From the NCBI GenBank assembly GCA_019241645.1, contig JAFAWQ010000043.1, positions 124,001 through 188,000 on the forward strand: a stretch of DNA of 64,000 nucleotides, read 5' to 3'. The translations under genes were made by a program, and so were the position numbers. The notes under the pieces were generated by a model that saw only the letters and a program-made list of their open reading frames with translations, did no database searches and was not told where the DNA came from. The DNA is from Alphaproteobacteria bacterium (GTDB lineage: Bacteria > Pseudomonadota > Alphaproteobacteria > Micropepsales > Micropepsaceae). How positions within the stretch are numbered: position 1 is the first letter of the stretch; the number at the start of each line of letters is the position of its first letter. Below, piece after piece: positions 10,193-20,079 of the stretch.

Positions 10193-12274
10193 TTACTGGC
10201 CGTAGGTCAATCCAAGCCAGACCGTGCGCGGCGCGCCATAGGAAAAGACCTGACCCAGCAGCGGATCGACCGAGGCCGCAGTGGCCACCTTCGTGTCCGT
10301 GGCATTGTTCACAGCGACATAGGCAGACAGCGATGATGTCAAAGCGTAGGCGGCCCGGGCGTCGAGAATAAGTGCGGAGCCCAGGCGCAGCGTGTTCACA
10401 TCGTTGTCGTACCGGGAGCCTTCCCATCGGACATCCGCGTCGAGCGAAAGAGCCTCGATTGGGCGCCATGCCCCTCCTCCCGTGATGGTGGTGCGCGGCG
10501 CCTGGGCTGGGCGCAGTCCATCCAGCTGGCCGGAACGGAATTCCGCCTCAGTCCAGGCCAGCGCGCCCCACACGCTGAGATCGTCGCTGAATGTGTAGCT
10601 GACCTGCCCTTCCACGCCGGTGGCGTCGATGTCGCCGGCATTCTGTCGCTGGCGGAGCACACCACACGGGTCGGGTCCGCAAAACACCTGGCCGATGGTG
10701 ACATTGGCAATGGCGTTGTGCAGCCGGTTATAGAAAAGCGTCGCGTCCCAGTGCAGCGCGTCCCACTGACCGCCCCAACCGATTTCGGCTCCGTACAGTC
10801 TTTCCGGACGTAAACCCGCATTCGCCTGGGTGACGTCGTTGCCGACGCGAAACGGGCGGTAGAGTTCATTCAGCGTCGGCACCCGGAATCCGGCATACGC
10901 GGCAGCGCGGAGATACTCGCCGTCCTCGAAATTGTATCGGATGCCGCCACGCGCCGTCGGCACAAAGCCATGCTTTCCCGGATAGCCCTGCTGGTTCGTG
11001 ATGGCGCCGGTGGTCCGATCGATCTCAACGAGATGTCCCTGCGAAGTGGCCCAGTAATCGGCTCGCGTACCAAGCGTGAGCAGCCATCGACCCGTATCCA
11101 TGGCAGCTTCGCCATATACACCGCCAACGATCGAGCGCCCGCCGGAGCGACGGAACATCAGAAAGTCGGTGCCGCCGAAGCGGAAAAGCTCGCGCGACTC
11201 GCCGGAATCGTCCCGTAGATCCGTGCCCGCCTCCCAACGAAAATCGCCGAACTGCCCGAGCAGCGCCGCGTTGCCGCCGACCCCAAAGGCCGGCGTGGCG
11301 AACTGGTTATTCGCGGGGGTCGTGCCCGTGCGCCCAGGCGCCACTGACACGGAGGTGTTGGAAAACGCGCTGCGTACCGCCCAGCCCTGCACACGCCAGC
11401 CGATCCCGGACTCGCCCGGATTTTCCGCGAAGCTGACGCTGCCGACCAGTCCGTGTGCAGATGATTTTGCGCCGACAACGCCGGCGCCCCGCGCCTCATC
11501 GTAATAGGCCAAGCGCGCGGATTCCTGAATGCCGCCGATCTCCGTTTGCGCTCGCAGCGACGCCGACCCGCCGTCGAACCACACATGGTTGTCTGCCGCT
11601 CCGCGGTCAGCGCCTTGCACGGGAATCCAGCCATTTGTCCGCTCACCCGAAACGCTGGCAAAAAGGTCGAGACCACCGAAGCTCTCACCGTGCGATGCGC
11701 CGCCGCGAATGGAATCAAGATCACCGCCCTCGATATCGGCAATACCCTGCGATGAGTCTCGCTCGTTCAGCAGGATGGTTCCTGTCAGCGCGCCGGCTCC
11801 ATAGGGCCCCGCGCCGGCACCGCGCACAATCTCGGCGCCGCCAATGTCTTCGTAGGGCAATTGCGTCCAGATCACCCAGCCGCCGAAAGGGTCGTTCATT
11901 GGAATGCCGTCGAGCAGCACCAACGCGCGGCTGGCGCCTGACGGCGCGATGGCGCGCAGCGACACCCCCTGTGTGCTCGCGTTGGCGCTGATGCTACCGG
12001 TGCGGCGGAACAGCGACAGGCCGGGAACCTGCTTAAGCGCATCGTCCAGACGACCAGATGTCGACAATTGCTCCGTATCCAGGACCACGGTGGAAAACGC
12101 CCCGCTCCCAACCGCTCTGGGGAGCTTTGCGGCCGTTACGAACACCTGTTCGACGTCTTCGGCCGCCATCGCCGGCAGGGAAATCCAGCCCGCGAGCACG
12201 ACAACCCATGATACAATGGCGCGGATGTTCCCCTCCCCTGCGACGGCGGTGCGACTTCGTCTGCCGAGCAGCAT
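10193..12274 (-). CDS. TonB-dependent outer membrane receptor
   Basis: Plug-domain pattern (LDDALKQVPGLSLFRRTGSISANASTQGVSLRAIAPSGASRALVLLDGIPMNDPFGGW), C-terminal beta-barrel repeats. Confidence 0.93.
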   Translation of the reverse strand: MLLGRRSRTAVAGEGNIRAIVSWVVVLAGWISLPAMAAEDVEQVFVTAAKLPRAVGSGAFSTVVLDTEQLSTSGRLDDALKQVPGLSLFRRTGSISANASTQGVSLRAIAPSGASRALVLLDGIPMNDPFGGWVIWTQLPYEDIGGAEIVRGAGAGPYGAGALTGTILLNERDSSQGIADIEGGDLDSIRGGASHGESFGGLDLFASVSGERTNGWIPVQGADRGAADNHVWFDGGSASLRAQTEIGGIQESARLAYYDEARGAGVVGAKSSAHGLVGSVSFAENPGESGIGWRVQGWAVRSAFSNTSVSVAPGRTGTTPANNQFATPAFGVGGNAALLGQFGDFRWEAGTDLRDDSGESRELFRFGGTDFLMFRRSGGRSIVGGVYGEAAMDTGRWLLTLGTRADYWATSQGHLVEIDRTTGAITNQQGYPGKHGFVPTARGGIRYNFEDGEYLRAAAYAGFRVPTLNELYRPFRVGNDVTQANAGLRPERLYGAEIGWGGQWDALHWDATLFYNRLHNAIANVTIGQVFCGPDPCGVLRQRQNAGDIDATGVEGQVSYTFSDDLSVWGALAWTEAEFRSGQLDGLRPAQAPRTTITGGGAWRPIEALSLDADVRWEGSRYDNDVNTLRLGSALILDARAAYALTSSLSAYVAVNNATDTKVATAASVDPLLGQVFSYGAPRTVWLGLTYGQ

Positions 12275-12340
12275 ACGCTAGGCTTAGGCGTTTTGGCGAA
12301 CACGCTCGTGCGTGCCTCGCCCACCAGGAAGGTATGCAAG

Positions 12341-13102
12341 ATGCAACGGCTCGTCCTGATCACCGCTATGGCAGCGGCAATTTCCATGATTGCGGCTGCG
12401 CCACCGCCGCTTCCGAAATATGCCGCTCGGGCACAGCTGGATAAAGCGAGGCCGGCTGAGGATATCGCTCGCGACATGGACCGAAAGCCAGCGGAAATGG
12501 TCCATTTCTCCGGTATCAAGCCTGGAGACGTCGTTGTCGATATCGTGCCGGGCAAGGGCTATTTCACCCGCATCTTCGCGAAGGCAGTGGGTCCTGCCGG
12601 ACACGTGTATGCTTACTTCCCCACCGAAATCGACGCCATGCTGAAGGGCAAGGAACCGTCCGTAACCGCCGTAACGAATGACACAACGAACTATCCCAAT
12701 GCCTCGCTGGTGCACGCGCCGCTATCGAAATTCGCCGTACCGAAGGCCCCCGACGTCGTGTGGACTTCCCAGAACTATCATGATTTTCACGACACTCTAT
12801 TTGGCACGCTCGACGTGGCCGGGGTGAACAGGGCCATCTTCAACGCGTTGAAGCCCGGCGGCGTCTATGTGGTGCTCGACCATGCGGCGGCCGCCGGCTC
12901 CGGTTTGCGCGACACCGAGACCCTGCATCGCATCGATCCGGAAGCCGTAAAGAAGGAGGTGATGGCGGCGGGCTTCGAATTTGCCGGGGAATATGACAGG
13001 TTGAAGAACCCTGCCGATCCGCACACAAAAAATGTGTTCGATCCCTCGGTCCGCGGCAAGACAGATCAGTTCGTCTACAAATTCCGTAAGCCGCTGAAAT
13101 AG
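12341..13102 (+). CDS. Secreted class I SAM-dependent methyltransferase-like protein
   Basis: Signal peptide MQRLVLITAMAAAISMIAAA; motif I-like GDVVVDIVPGKGYFTRIFAKAVGPAGHVYAY. Confidence 0.75.
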   Translation: MQRLVLITAMAAAISMIAAAPPPLPKYAARAQLDKARPAEDIARDMDRKPAEMVHFSGIKPGDVVVDIVPGKGYFTRIFAKAVGPAGHVYAYFPTEIDAMLKGKEPSVTAVTNDTTNYPNASLVHAPLSKFAVPKAPDVVWTSQNYHDFHDTLFGTLDVAGVNRAIFNALKPGGVYVVLDHAAAAGSGLRDTETLHRIDPEAVKKEVMAAGFEFAGEYDRLKNPADPHTKNVFDPSVRGKTDQFVYKFRKPLK

Positions 13103-13123
13103 AGAATTATCACGCTCGGCAGC

Positions 13124-13303
13124 CTAACGGCCGGTCAGACGCCGAGCGGCTGTGATACCGAGGATGAGGAAGACCAGGAACACCGCCAGAAACACGAAAA
13201 ACAGGAATTTTGCGATTGCGATGGAGGCGCCCGCAACAGCGGTGAAGCCAAGAACACCGGCGATCAACCCCAGCACAAGAAAAACGACGGCCCAGCGCAG
13301 CAT
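13124..13303 (-). CDS. DUF1328 (YtjA-type) small membrane protein, 59 aa
   Basis: Manual reverse-strand translation: MLRWAVVFLVLGLIAGVLGFTAVAGASIAIAKFLFFVFLAVFLVFLILGITAARRLTGR*. Below the 60-aa cutoff in this frame of the supplied track. Confidence 0.88.
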   Translation of the reverse strand: MLRWAVVFLVLGLIAGVLGFTAVAGASIAIAKFLFFVFLAVFLVFLILGITAARRLTGR

Positions 13304-13334
13304 GGCGATCTCTTATCCAAAGCTCGCAAATGAT

Positions 13335-13359
13335 AACGTCGCGGTCAAACAAACGTTCC
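13335..13359 (-). promoter_or_regulatory. EcfG-type (alphaproteobacterial general stress sigma) promoter candidate
   Basis: On minus strand GGAAC-N16-CGTT (GGAACGTTTGTTTGACCGCGACGTT), about 32 nt upstream of the DUF1328 ATG. Confidence 0.6.
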
Positions 13360-13366
13360 AGGGCCA

Positions 13367-14449
13367 TTATTGGCCGGCCGTTTGCTCGCCGGCTCCTACG
13401 GTTTCAGTCCGCTGACGCGGCAGCGCCTCGGGAAATTCCTTCTGTACAAAGGCGATCAGTTGCTCGCGGAGAACGGCAGCCAAATCGCTGGACGCCCCCG
13501 CGCTGGTGGCGCTGAAGAGCGTACGCACCTCAATGACCGAGGCCGTCGCGTCCGTGACCTGCACCTTGACGATGTTCCTGTCCCACAATTCCGACTTCTG
13601 AACGATCTCGGCGGCCTTGGCGCGAATACGGTCCAGCGGGGCTGCATAGTCGAGATAGACTTTGGCGCTGCCCAAGACCGCCGAACCCGAACGGGTCCAG
13701 TTGAGGAAGGGCTTCTGAAGAAAATACGTCAGCGGCAGAACCTGCCGGCGCCAGTCCCACAGGCGAACCACAACGTAAGTCGAGGTGATTTCTTCGACGA
13801 AGCCGAACTCACCGTCGATCGTAACCGCGTCATCGATTCTGATCGGTTGCGTCATAGCGATCTGCATGCCGGCGAGCAGATTACCGAGCAGCGGTTGCGC
13901 GGCGAGACCGACGACAATCCCCGCCACGCCGGCGGATGCAAACAGGCTCACGCCGAACTGGCGCACGGATTCGAATGTCATGAGCGCGAGCGCCGCGGTG
14001 ACAGTGGCGATGGCGAGGTTGAGTGCCCGTTTGAAGAATCGCGCCTGCGTAATCGCCTTTCGTGCTGCCAGATTGTCCGCCACGTCCAACTCGAAGCGGC
14101 CCGCATAACGGTCTATGGCCGTGTTGCCCGCGATCATCGCGATCCAGCCGATCAGCACGATGACCGCCGCTCCAAATACCTTGCGGATCACATCGTTGAT
14201 GGTGTGGGGAATGGGAATTAGAGGCAGCGCGACCGCGGCGGCGAACAGCACGAAAGCAAAGCGCGCCACTTTCTCGGTTTGGGCGAACACATGTTGCAGG
14301 ATGGGCGGCCAAGTCCGGGATCGCCGGTTCAAGATCCAAACGGCAACGGACTGTATCGCGTGCGTGACGACAAGGATGAGCGCGAAGACCGCGCAGCCGA
14401 TAATCCAGCGCGGCAATAGATTGTACCAATGCAACAATGTCTCAGGCAT
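13367..14449 (-). CDS. Mechanosensitive ion channel (MscS family)
   Basis: ASAGVAGIVVGLAAQPLLGNLLAGMQIAMTQPIRIDDAVTIDGEFGFVEEITSTYVVVRLWDWRRQVLPLTYFL is a typical MscS core. Confidence 0.93.
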   Translation of the reverse strand: MPETLLHWYNLLPRWIIGCAVFALILVVTHAIQSVAVWILNRRSRTWPPILQHVFAQTEKVARFAFVLFAAAVALPLIPIPHTINDVIRKVFGAAVIVLIGWIAMIAGNTAIDRYAGRFELDVADNLAARKAITQARFFKRALNLAIATVTAALALMTFESVRQFGVSLFASAGVAGIVVGLAAQPLLGNLLAGMQIAMTQPIRIDDAVTIDGEFGFVEEITSTYVVVRLWDWRRQVLPLTYFLQKPFLNWTRSGSAVLGSAKVYLDYAAPLDRIRAKAAEIVQKSELWDRNIVKVQVTDATASVIEVRTLFSATSAGASSDLAAVLREQLIAFVQKEFPEALPRQRTETVGAGEQTAGQ

Positions 14450-14527
14450 CGCTTAGCGGAGTTATAGAGAGCGAAGCCGCTTAGTACGAAAGAAAGCTGT
14501 CTGCCAGAGAAAACCTCGGTTGGTCCA

Positions 14528-16399
14528 TCAGCGGTGGCTTGCGGGTCCCGCGCCGGTCCCTTCCCCGTTCTGGGCGATGTAACCATCGACCACCGCTTCC
14601 AACACGGTCAGCGGCACGCCGCCGCAGGTCAGCACCGCATCGTGGAACTTGCGCAAATCGAACCGCGCGCCGAGTGCCGCCTTCGCCTTATCGCGCAGAC
14701 GCAGGAAGGTGATTTTGCCGACCATGTAGGAACAGGCTTGGCCGGGCCATACGCAATAGCGCTCGATTTCGGTCACGGCTGACGCTTCCGGGTCACCGAT
14801 AGAATCTACGTAATATTTGACGGCCTGCTCGCGGCTCCACTTCATCTCATGCATACCGGAGTCGACCACCAGCCGGACGCCACGGAAGATCGCGTCGTGC
14901 AGCTGCCCCAGATGCCCAAAGGGATCGTCCTTGTACATGCCGGTTTCGACAGCCAGCTGCTCGGCGTAGAGTGCCCAGCCCTCGGCATAGGCATTGAACC
15001 CCGCCAACTTGCGGATGAGCGGTAGGTCTGCTTCCTGCTGAATGGCGCCTTGCAAATGGTGACCAGGAATGGCCTCGTGGTACGTCAGGGTCGGCAAGGT
15101 CCAGCTCGGCGTCTCTGCCGTGTCGCGAAGGTTGATGTAATACCGACCGGGCCTGGAGCCGTCGAGCGTCGGATTGTTGTAGTAACCGCCGGGCGCTCCG
15201 GCCTCGATGTATTTCGGCACGCGCACGATCACGACGTTCGCTTTCGGCAGCACGCCGAACGAATGCGGCAGAGTCGCGCGGATTTCCTGCACCTTCTTGT
15301 TCAGGTCGGCGATCAGCTTTTCCTTTCCCTCGTCTGTATTGGGATAGCGGAATTTGGGATCGCCAAACATCTGGCGATAGCGCTGACCGACCGTGCCTTT
15401 GGTCAGGCCTTGCGACCTCATGATCGCGTCGGCCTGCGAAGAAAGCTGCGCCACCATCTCACGCCCAAGCTTGTGGACCTCGGCCGGCTTCATGGTGGTA
15501 GTCGTCGCCTGGGCCAGCGAGTCCGCGTAGTAGCCAGCGCCATCCGGCAGGCGCCACACGCCGGCGTCGTGGACCGCTTTCGGCTGCAGGCTTTTCAAAA
15601 ATGCGATCTGACGTTCGAGTGCCGGATAGATTTTGCCGGAAACGATCTTTTCCGCCTGCGCGCCGTAGTTTCCGTCGATGTGCTTTTCCTTGGCGCGGCG
15701 TGCCACCGACTGAGCAAGAACCGATTTGTCGACCGGCGTCTTGCGGATGCCGGTCAATTGATCCAATGCACGTTTCAGCACGAAATCGGGCGGCGTAACG
15801 CCGAGGCCCGCATCGTGGCGGGCGAATGCCGTTTCCTCGTCCAATACGCGCGCGAAAGCATCCAGGCGCGCAACATAGGCATCAGCATCCGCTTTGGCAT
15901 CGATTGGGTGCTGGCTGTCAAGGAAGTCGGGGATTTGCTGATAGGTGCCGGTGAGCTGGCTCAGCACATAGGGGCCCTGCAATCCGCCGCCTGCATATTT
16001 GTACCGCCGGTTGGCCACGTCCTGCGACTGCAATTGATAGAACACGACATCGTAGCTGATCCTGTCCTTGGCATTCAGCGCCGCGCGGTCGAATGCCCGC
16101 AGGCGCTTCAACTGACTGGCGATCATTGCATGCTGGCGAACGGCTTCCGACAGAGACCGGTCTGCAAGTTCCCGCCGCTGATGAGCGCGCTTGTCCTTAT
16201 CCAGTCCGAGACTGGTCACGACTTCCGGCGCATGATCGAGCTGTTCGCTCACGATGATATCGAACAGCGCATTAAGGCGGTGCGAGGCATCCGCTGCTGG
16301 CGCGCCAACATCGGCAGCAAGAACGCGCGGGGATATTGAGGTCAGCGCGGCAGCGGCGGCGCCCTTCATCAGCACGTCGCGGCGATCCAGCATGCCCAT
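14528..16399 (-). CDS. DUF885 family secreted protein
   Basis: Tat-like start RRDVLMKGAAAAALTS; LTYHEAIPGHHLQGAIQQE (HEXXH-like) and C-terminal CVWPGQACSYMVGKITFLRLRDKAKAALG. Confidence 0.9.
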   Translation of the reverse strand: MGMLDRRDVLMKGAAAAALTSISPRVLAADVGAPAADASHRLNALFDIIVSEQLDHAPEVVTSLGLDKDKRAHQRRELADRSLSEAVRQHAMIASQLKRLRAFDRAALNAKDRISYDVVFYQLQSQDVANRRYKYAGGGLQGPYVLSQLTGTYQQIPDFLDSQHPIDAKADADAYVARLDAFARVLDEETAFARHDAGLGVTPPDFVLKRALDQLTGIRKTPVDKSVLAQSVARRAKEKHIDGNYGAQAEKIVSGKIYPALERQIAFLKSLQPKAVHDAGVWRLPDGAGYYADSLAQATTTTMKPAEVHKLGREMVAQLSSQADAIMRSQGLTKGTVGQRYRQMFGDPKFRYPNTDEGKEKLIADLNKKVQEIRATLPHSFGVLPKANVVIVRVPKYIEAGAPGGYYNNPTLDGSRPGRYYINLRDTAETPSWTLPTLTYHEAIPGHHLQGAIQQEADLPLIRKLAGFNAYAEGWALYAEQLAVETGMYKDDPFGHLGQLHDAIFRGVRLVVDSGMHEMKWSREQAVKYYVDSIGDPEASAVTEIERYCVWPGQACSYMVGKITFLRLRDKAKAALGARFDLRKFHDAVLTCGGVPLTVLEAVVDGYIAQNGEGTGAGPASHR

Positions 16400-16500
16400 T
16401 ACCAGCTCCTTCGATTGGCCGGATGTTCGTTAGTCGCCCGCCGGTATTGTGACAAGCGGGATGACCGGCGTCCCTTCAATCACTTTGCGGTGTGGACCCC

Positions 16501-17244
16501 CTAAAAGGGCTGGAGTTTGTACCGCAGCAATTGCTCGTAGTGCGGCCATGCAGCCAAGGCGATGGGCTTAAGATCGTCACGCAGGGCTTCGTGCCGCATG
16601 GGCGATCGAGGCGGCGCAAACCCGGTGGAGCGTTCGACAGAGTCGTACCATGCGGGCGCCCAGGCGCCATCCGTTTCGCGGCGGCCGGGCGGCCAATGAA
16701 GCATGTTGTCCGTGAATGGTATATCCAGCGCCCGGCAAAGCGCGGACAACGCGCTGCGCGGATTCTCCAGCACATCGGATGCGGCAATCACCGGCGGCGC
16801 ATGTCCCAAGCGGTTCGCTTCACGCTCAAAAATCTCGCGCTGCTGCACGAAGCCGATATCGCCGAGCGTCACTTCGCTGCGCTTTTCCGTGTAGGAAGCA
16901 AGCACATCCGCCGGCGCACGGATGAGAAAGGCGTTGCGGCATTGCTGAATCCAGTCGCGGCCGAACTCGGGCACCATATGGTGGGTCATATGCTTCTGAT
17001 AGAAAATTGGCTTTCCGCCAACTGCCGGATCCAAAACGGTTTCGACCACCTGCCGCCAATCGGTTGGCTGGGCCGCCAGCGATTCTTCCCGCAATGGATG
17101 ATTGATTCCCGTTTTCGCGAGATAAGCGGCGTAGAACGGCTCATCGATGACGGCGGTATCGGATCGATTGCCGAAGCTCCGCATCATCGCCGTGGATATG
17201 TTCCGCGGCCCAGACCACATGGCGATGCGAACGGGCTCAGCCAT
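16501..17244 (-). CDS. Sulfotransferase-like P-loop protein
   Basis: IAMWSGPRNISTAMMRSFGNRSDTAVIDEPFYAAYL resembles the P-loop sulfotransferase-like proteins associated with BCAT-like enzymes; overlaps the adjacent aminotransferase by 8 bp. Confidence 0.75.
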   Translation of the reverse strand: MAEPVRIAMWSGPRNISTAMMRSFGNRSDTAVIDEPFYAAYLAKTGINHPLREESLAAQPTDWRQVVETVLDPAVGGKPIFYQKHMTHHMVPEFGRDWIQQCRNAFLIRAPADVLASYTEKRSEVTLGDIGFVQQREIFEREANRLGHAPPVIAASDVLENPRSALSALCRALDIPFTDNMLHWPPGRRETDGAWAPAWYDSVERSTGFAPPRSPMRHEALRDDLKPIALAAWPHYEQLLRYKLQPF

Positions 17245-18151
17245 GGTGAGCGGCTTCGGCGTCCTTCAGTTGTTCATAGAGCTGCCGCAACTGCACGGTC
17301 CGCGAGCCTGGCAGACCCCGTAACGCAACGCCATCGATCTGGCGCACCGGCGTCACACCGCCAAAGGTGCCGGTCACAAACGCCTCTTCTGCTTCATAGA
17401 CCTCATCGAGCGTGAAATCCGCAAGGCGAATGGGAATTCCGTGACTGTGGCACAGGTCAATCACGTTGCCGCGGGTTATGCCGTTAAAGCAGTACTCGCC
17501 CGTCGACGTACAAACCTCACCGCCTCTAACGAAAAAGAAATTCGTCGCGTTACAGCTGGAAATGAAACCATGCGGATCCAGCATAAGCGCCTCGTCCGCG
17601 CCCCGGGGCAGCACGTCCAGCAGGGCACGAATTAGATTGAGCCTGCTGTGCGAATTGAGCCGCATTTCGAACATGTTCGCCGGCGTGCAACGAATGCCGG
17701 ACGTTACAAGCATGAGACCCTTGCTGGCGATTTCCGGGCTTGGTTCCTTGTATTCGGCGACAATCACGATTGTCGGCTGGCCCAGTGCGTTGCGCGGATC
17801 CTGGTTCGGCGCCTTCTTGATTCCGCGGGTGACCATCATGCGGATATGAACGCCGGTCTGCATGTCGTTCGCGTCAAGCGTCGCGCGTAGAGCTGCACTG
17901 ACCTGGTCGCGGCTCATTCCGATGTCGAGCTGAATGGCGCGCGCGCCTTCGAACAGGCGATCCAGATGCGCTTCCTGGAACAACAGCGCGCCCTTGTGCA
18001 GGCGGATGCCTTCCCACACACCGTCGCCAAGCACAAAACCGGCGTCGAAAACCGAGACCACTGCCGCGGCCTTCGGCACAAGCTTACCGTTCAAATAGAT
18101 GAGGACAGCGTCGTTGCGCGGGTCGCTGGCGAAATCCTGACTGCCGGGCAT
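17237..18151 (-). CDS. Fold-type IV PLP aminotransferase (branched-chain / D-amino acid aminotransferase-like)
   Basis: VFDAGFVLGDGVWEGIRLHKGALLFQEAHLDRLF; NATNFFFVRGGEVCTSTGEYCFNGITRGNVIDLC. Confidence 0.9.
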   Translation of the reverse strand: MPGSQDFASDPRNDAVLIYLNGKLVPKAAAVVSVFDAGFVLGDGVWEGIRLHKGALLFQEAHLDRLFEGARAIQLDIGMSRDQVSAALRATLDANDMQTGVHIRMMVTRGIKKAPNQDPRNALGQPTIVIVAEYKEPSPEIASKGLMLVTSGIRCTPANMFEMRLNSHSRLNLIRALLDVLPRGADEALMLDPHGFISSCNATNFFFVRGGEVCTSTGEYCFNGITRGNVIDLCHSHGIPIRLADFTLDEVYEAEEAFVTGTFGGVTPVRQIDGVALRGLPGSRTVQLRQLYEQLKDAEAAHHG

Positions 18152-18248
18152 GGTGCTGTCACTCAGGGACGCGTAACGGACAGACTTTGATCAACGCCAT
18201 AGTCCATCCATGTCCGCGAATGCAATCCGGTCGGCGCGTCTGCATTTG

Positions 18249-19199
18249 TTATGCGCTCGGCTCCACGCCAGCGACTATCGCTTCGGCTTTCCGGAACAGG
18301 GCCGGATCGACCTTCAGATCCGCGGCCGCGGCGTTCTCCTCCAATTGCTTGGGACTGCTGGCGCCGACAATGGCTGAGGCGACGTTAGGTTCGCGCAATA
18401 TCCAGGCAAGCGAAAACTGCGAAAGTGTGCCACCAGCTTCCTCAGCCAGCGGTTTGAGCTTTTGCACGGCTTCCAACACCGGCCGCTGCAGCCACGACGA
18501 CATGAAATGACCCATCTTGGCGCTGCCGGCGCGTGTGTCGTCCGGGACTTTCGCGCCCGGTAGATATTTTCCGGAAAGGACGCCCTGAGCGAGCGGGGAC
18601 CACACGATCTGGGAAATGCCCTTCTTGGCACATAGCGGAATGATTTCTTTTTCCGGCTTGCGCCAGAGCAGCGAATATTGCGGCTGGCTGGAAACGAATC
18701 TTTCGACCCCGGGGATGGCGAACGCATCTTCGATCTGCTCTGGCGACCATTCGCTGAAGCCAATGTAACGCGCCTTACCCTGGCGCACGACATCGCTCAA
18801 TGCCTGCATCGTTTCTTCGAGCGGCGTTTTGCAATCGTAACGATGGCATTGGTATAAGTCGACATATTCAACGGCCAGACGCTTTAGCGATGCGTCGATC
18901 TGCTTGGCGATCTGCGGCCGCGACAGGCCGCTGTCGGCGTCGCTCATCGGGAAAAATACCTTTGTCGCAAGTACATATGAGTCGCGTTTGCGATCCGCCA
19001 GCGCTTCGCCAAGAAAGCTTTCCGCCGCGCCTCGGCCATAGACGTTGGCGGTATCGATGAAATTGATACCCAGATCGAAGGCCTTGTTCACGCAGGCTAT
19101 CGCGCGCTCCCGCTCCACGCCGACGCCATAGGTGAGCCATGACCCCAGCGAAATTTCCGAGACTTCAAGTTCACTGGCGCCGAGCTTGCGGTATTTCAT
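18249..19199 (-). CDS. Aldo/keto reductase family oxidoreductase
   Basis: MKYRKLGASELEVSEISLGSWLTYG; FIDTANVYGRGAAESFLGEAL; YVDLYQCHRYD. Confidence 0.94.
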   Translation of the reverse strand: MKYRKLGASELEVSEISLGSWLTYGVGVERERAIACVNKAFDLGINFIDTANVYGRGAAESFLGEALADRKRDSYVLATKVFFPMSDADSGLSRPQIAKQIDASLKRLAVEYVDLYQCHRYDCKTPLEETMQALSDVVRQGKARYIGFSEWSPEQIEDAFAIPGVERFVSSQPQYSLLWRKPEKEIIPLCAKKGISQIVWSPLAQGVLSGKYLPGAKVPDDTRAGSAKMGHFMSSWLQRPVLEAVQKLKPLAEEAGGTLSQFSLAWILREPNVASAIVGASSPKQLEENAAAADLKVDPALFRKAEAIVAGVEPSA

Positions 19200-19320
19200 T
19201 GCGTACTCCCTGGCGATCTTCCGCCGGCACTGCCTCTGGAAGAATAGCATCTTTCCGTATTCTTGCAGCGGCCGGAAGGGTTTGTCCGGCAGCCGTATCG
19301 ACACATTGGATTGAGGCGCT

Positions 19321-20079
19321 TCACCCTTGCCGGCGGAACAGGAAGGACGAAGCCCAGCCGGTCAAGATTGCCATAATCGCGGTGGCAAGTCCGTATCCGA
19401 GCGGCCGGTCGTGGGCGAAATTGAACAGCTGGCGCTCCAGGCCCACCTGATCCACGAACAGGGGAGTAGTCTGGGCGCTCACGACGGTGCCGTCGCGGAC
19501 CAAATACACATTCACATTGTATTCGCCGCGCGGCGCGCTTGCCGGAATCGGTACATGCACCCGGAACAATTCGGCGCTCAGGAATTCCACGCGGCCCGGG
19601 GCTTCCGCATAGAGTCCGCGGTGTTCGCGAATGCGGATTGCAGCTAGCCGAAACGGCTCGCCCTTTCGCGGCAGGCGCGTGCTTTCCCCTTTCGGCTTTA
19701 AAGTCAGGATGCCGAGTTGGTACCGCGCAAGCGTGGCCGCGCGCGCAATGGCCGCGAGCGGCCGGTTGCTCGCAACGTAATAGTACCCGGGCATGCCATA
19801 GAGCCGGATGCTGTCGCGGTTGAGCCAGACGCCCACGACCCTCGCTTTCCGGCGCACTGCGATATTCGCGGCAGGGCCGCGCACCACCACGACCACATCG
19901 CGTTCCGCCGCTTGCGCGCCATGGCTTTCGCCCAACTCAATGGCGCCGAACACCACCATATCGGTGCCGTGATAGTTGGAGGTAATCTGGATACGATCCT
20001 GCGACAGGCCGGATACCAGATCTTCGGCCAGCGCCGGTATCGCCAGCGAGGCAAGCAAAAAGGCAAGCAACCACTTCAT
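19321..20079 (-). CDS. TIGR02186 family exported/membrane protein
   Basis: Signal peptide MKWLLAFLLASLAIPALAEDLVSGLSQDRIQITSNYHGTDMVVFGAIE, one C-terminal TM; 4-bp overlap with TauE/SafE gene. Confidence 0.82.
   Translation of the reverse strand: MKWLLAFLLASLAIPALAEDLVSGLSQDRIQITSNYHGTDMVVFGAIELGESHGAQAAERDVVVVVRGPAANIAVRRKARVVGVWLNRDSIRLYGMPGYYYVASNRPLAAIARAATLARYQLGILTLKPKGESTRLPRKGEPFRLAAIRIREHRGLYAEAPGRVEFLSAELFRVHVPIPASAPRGEYNVNVYLVRDGTVVSAQTTPLFVDQVGLERQLFNFAHDRPLGYGLATAIMAILTGWASSFLFRRQG

Noticed and set aside
15050-16339. 429-aa plus-strand ORF opposite the DUF885 gene
   Set aside because: Antisense shadow; product lacks recognisable motifs and the minus frame has clear DUF885 features.
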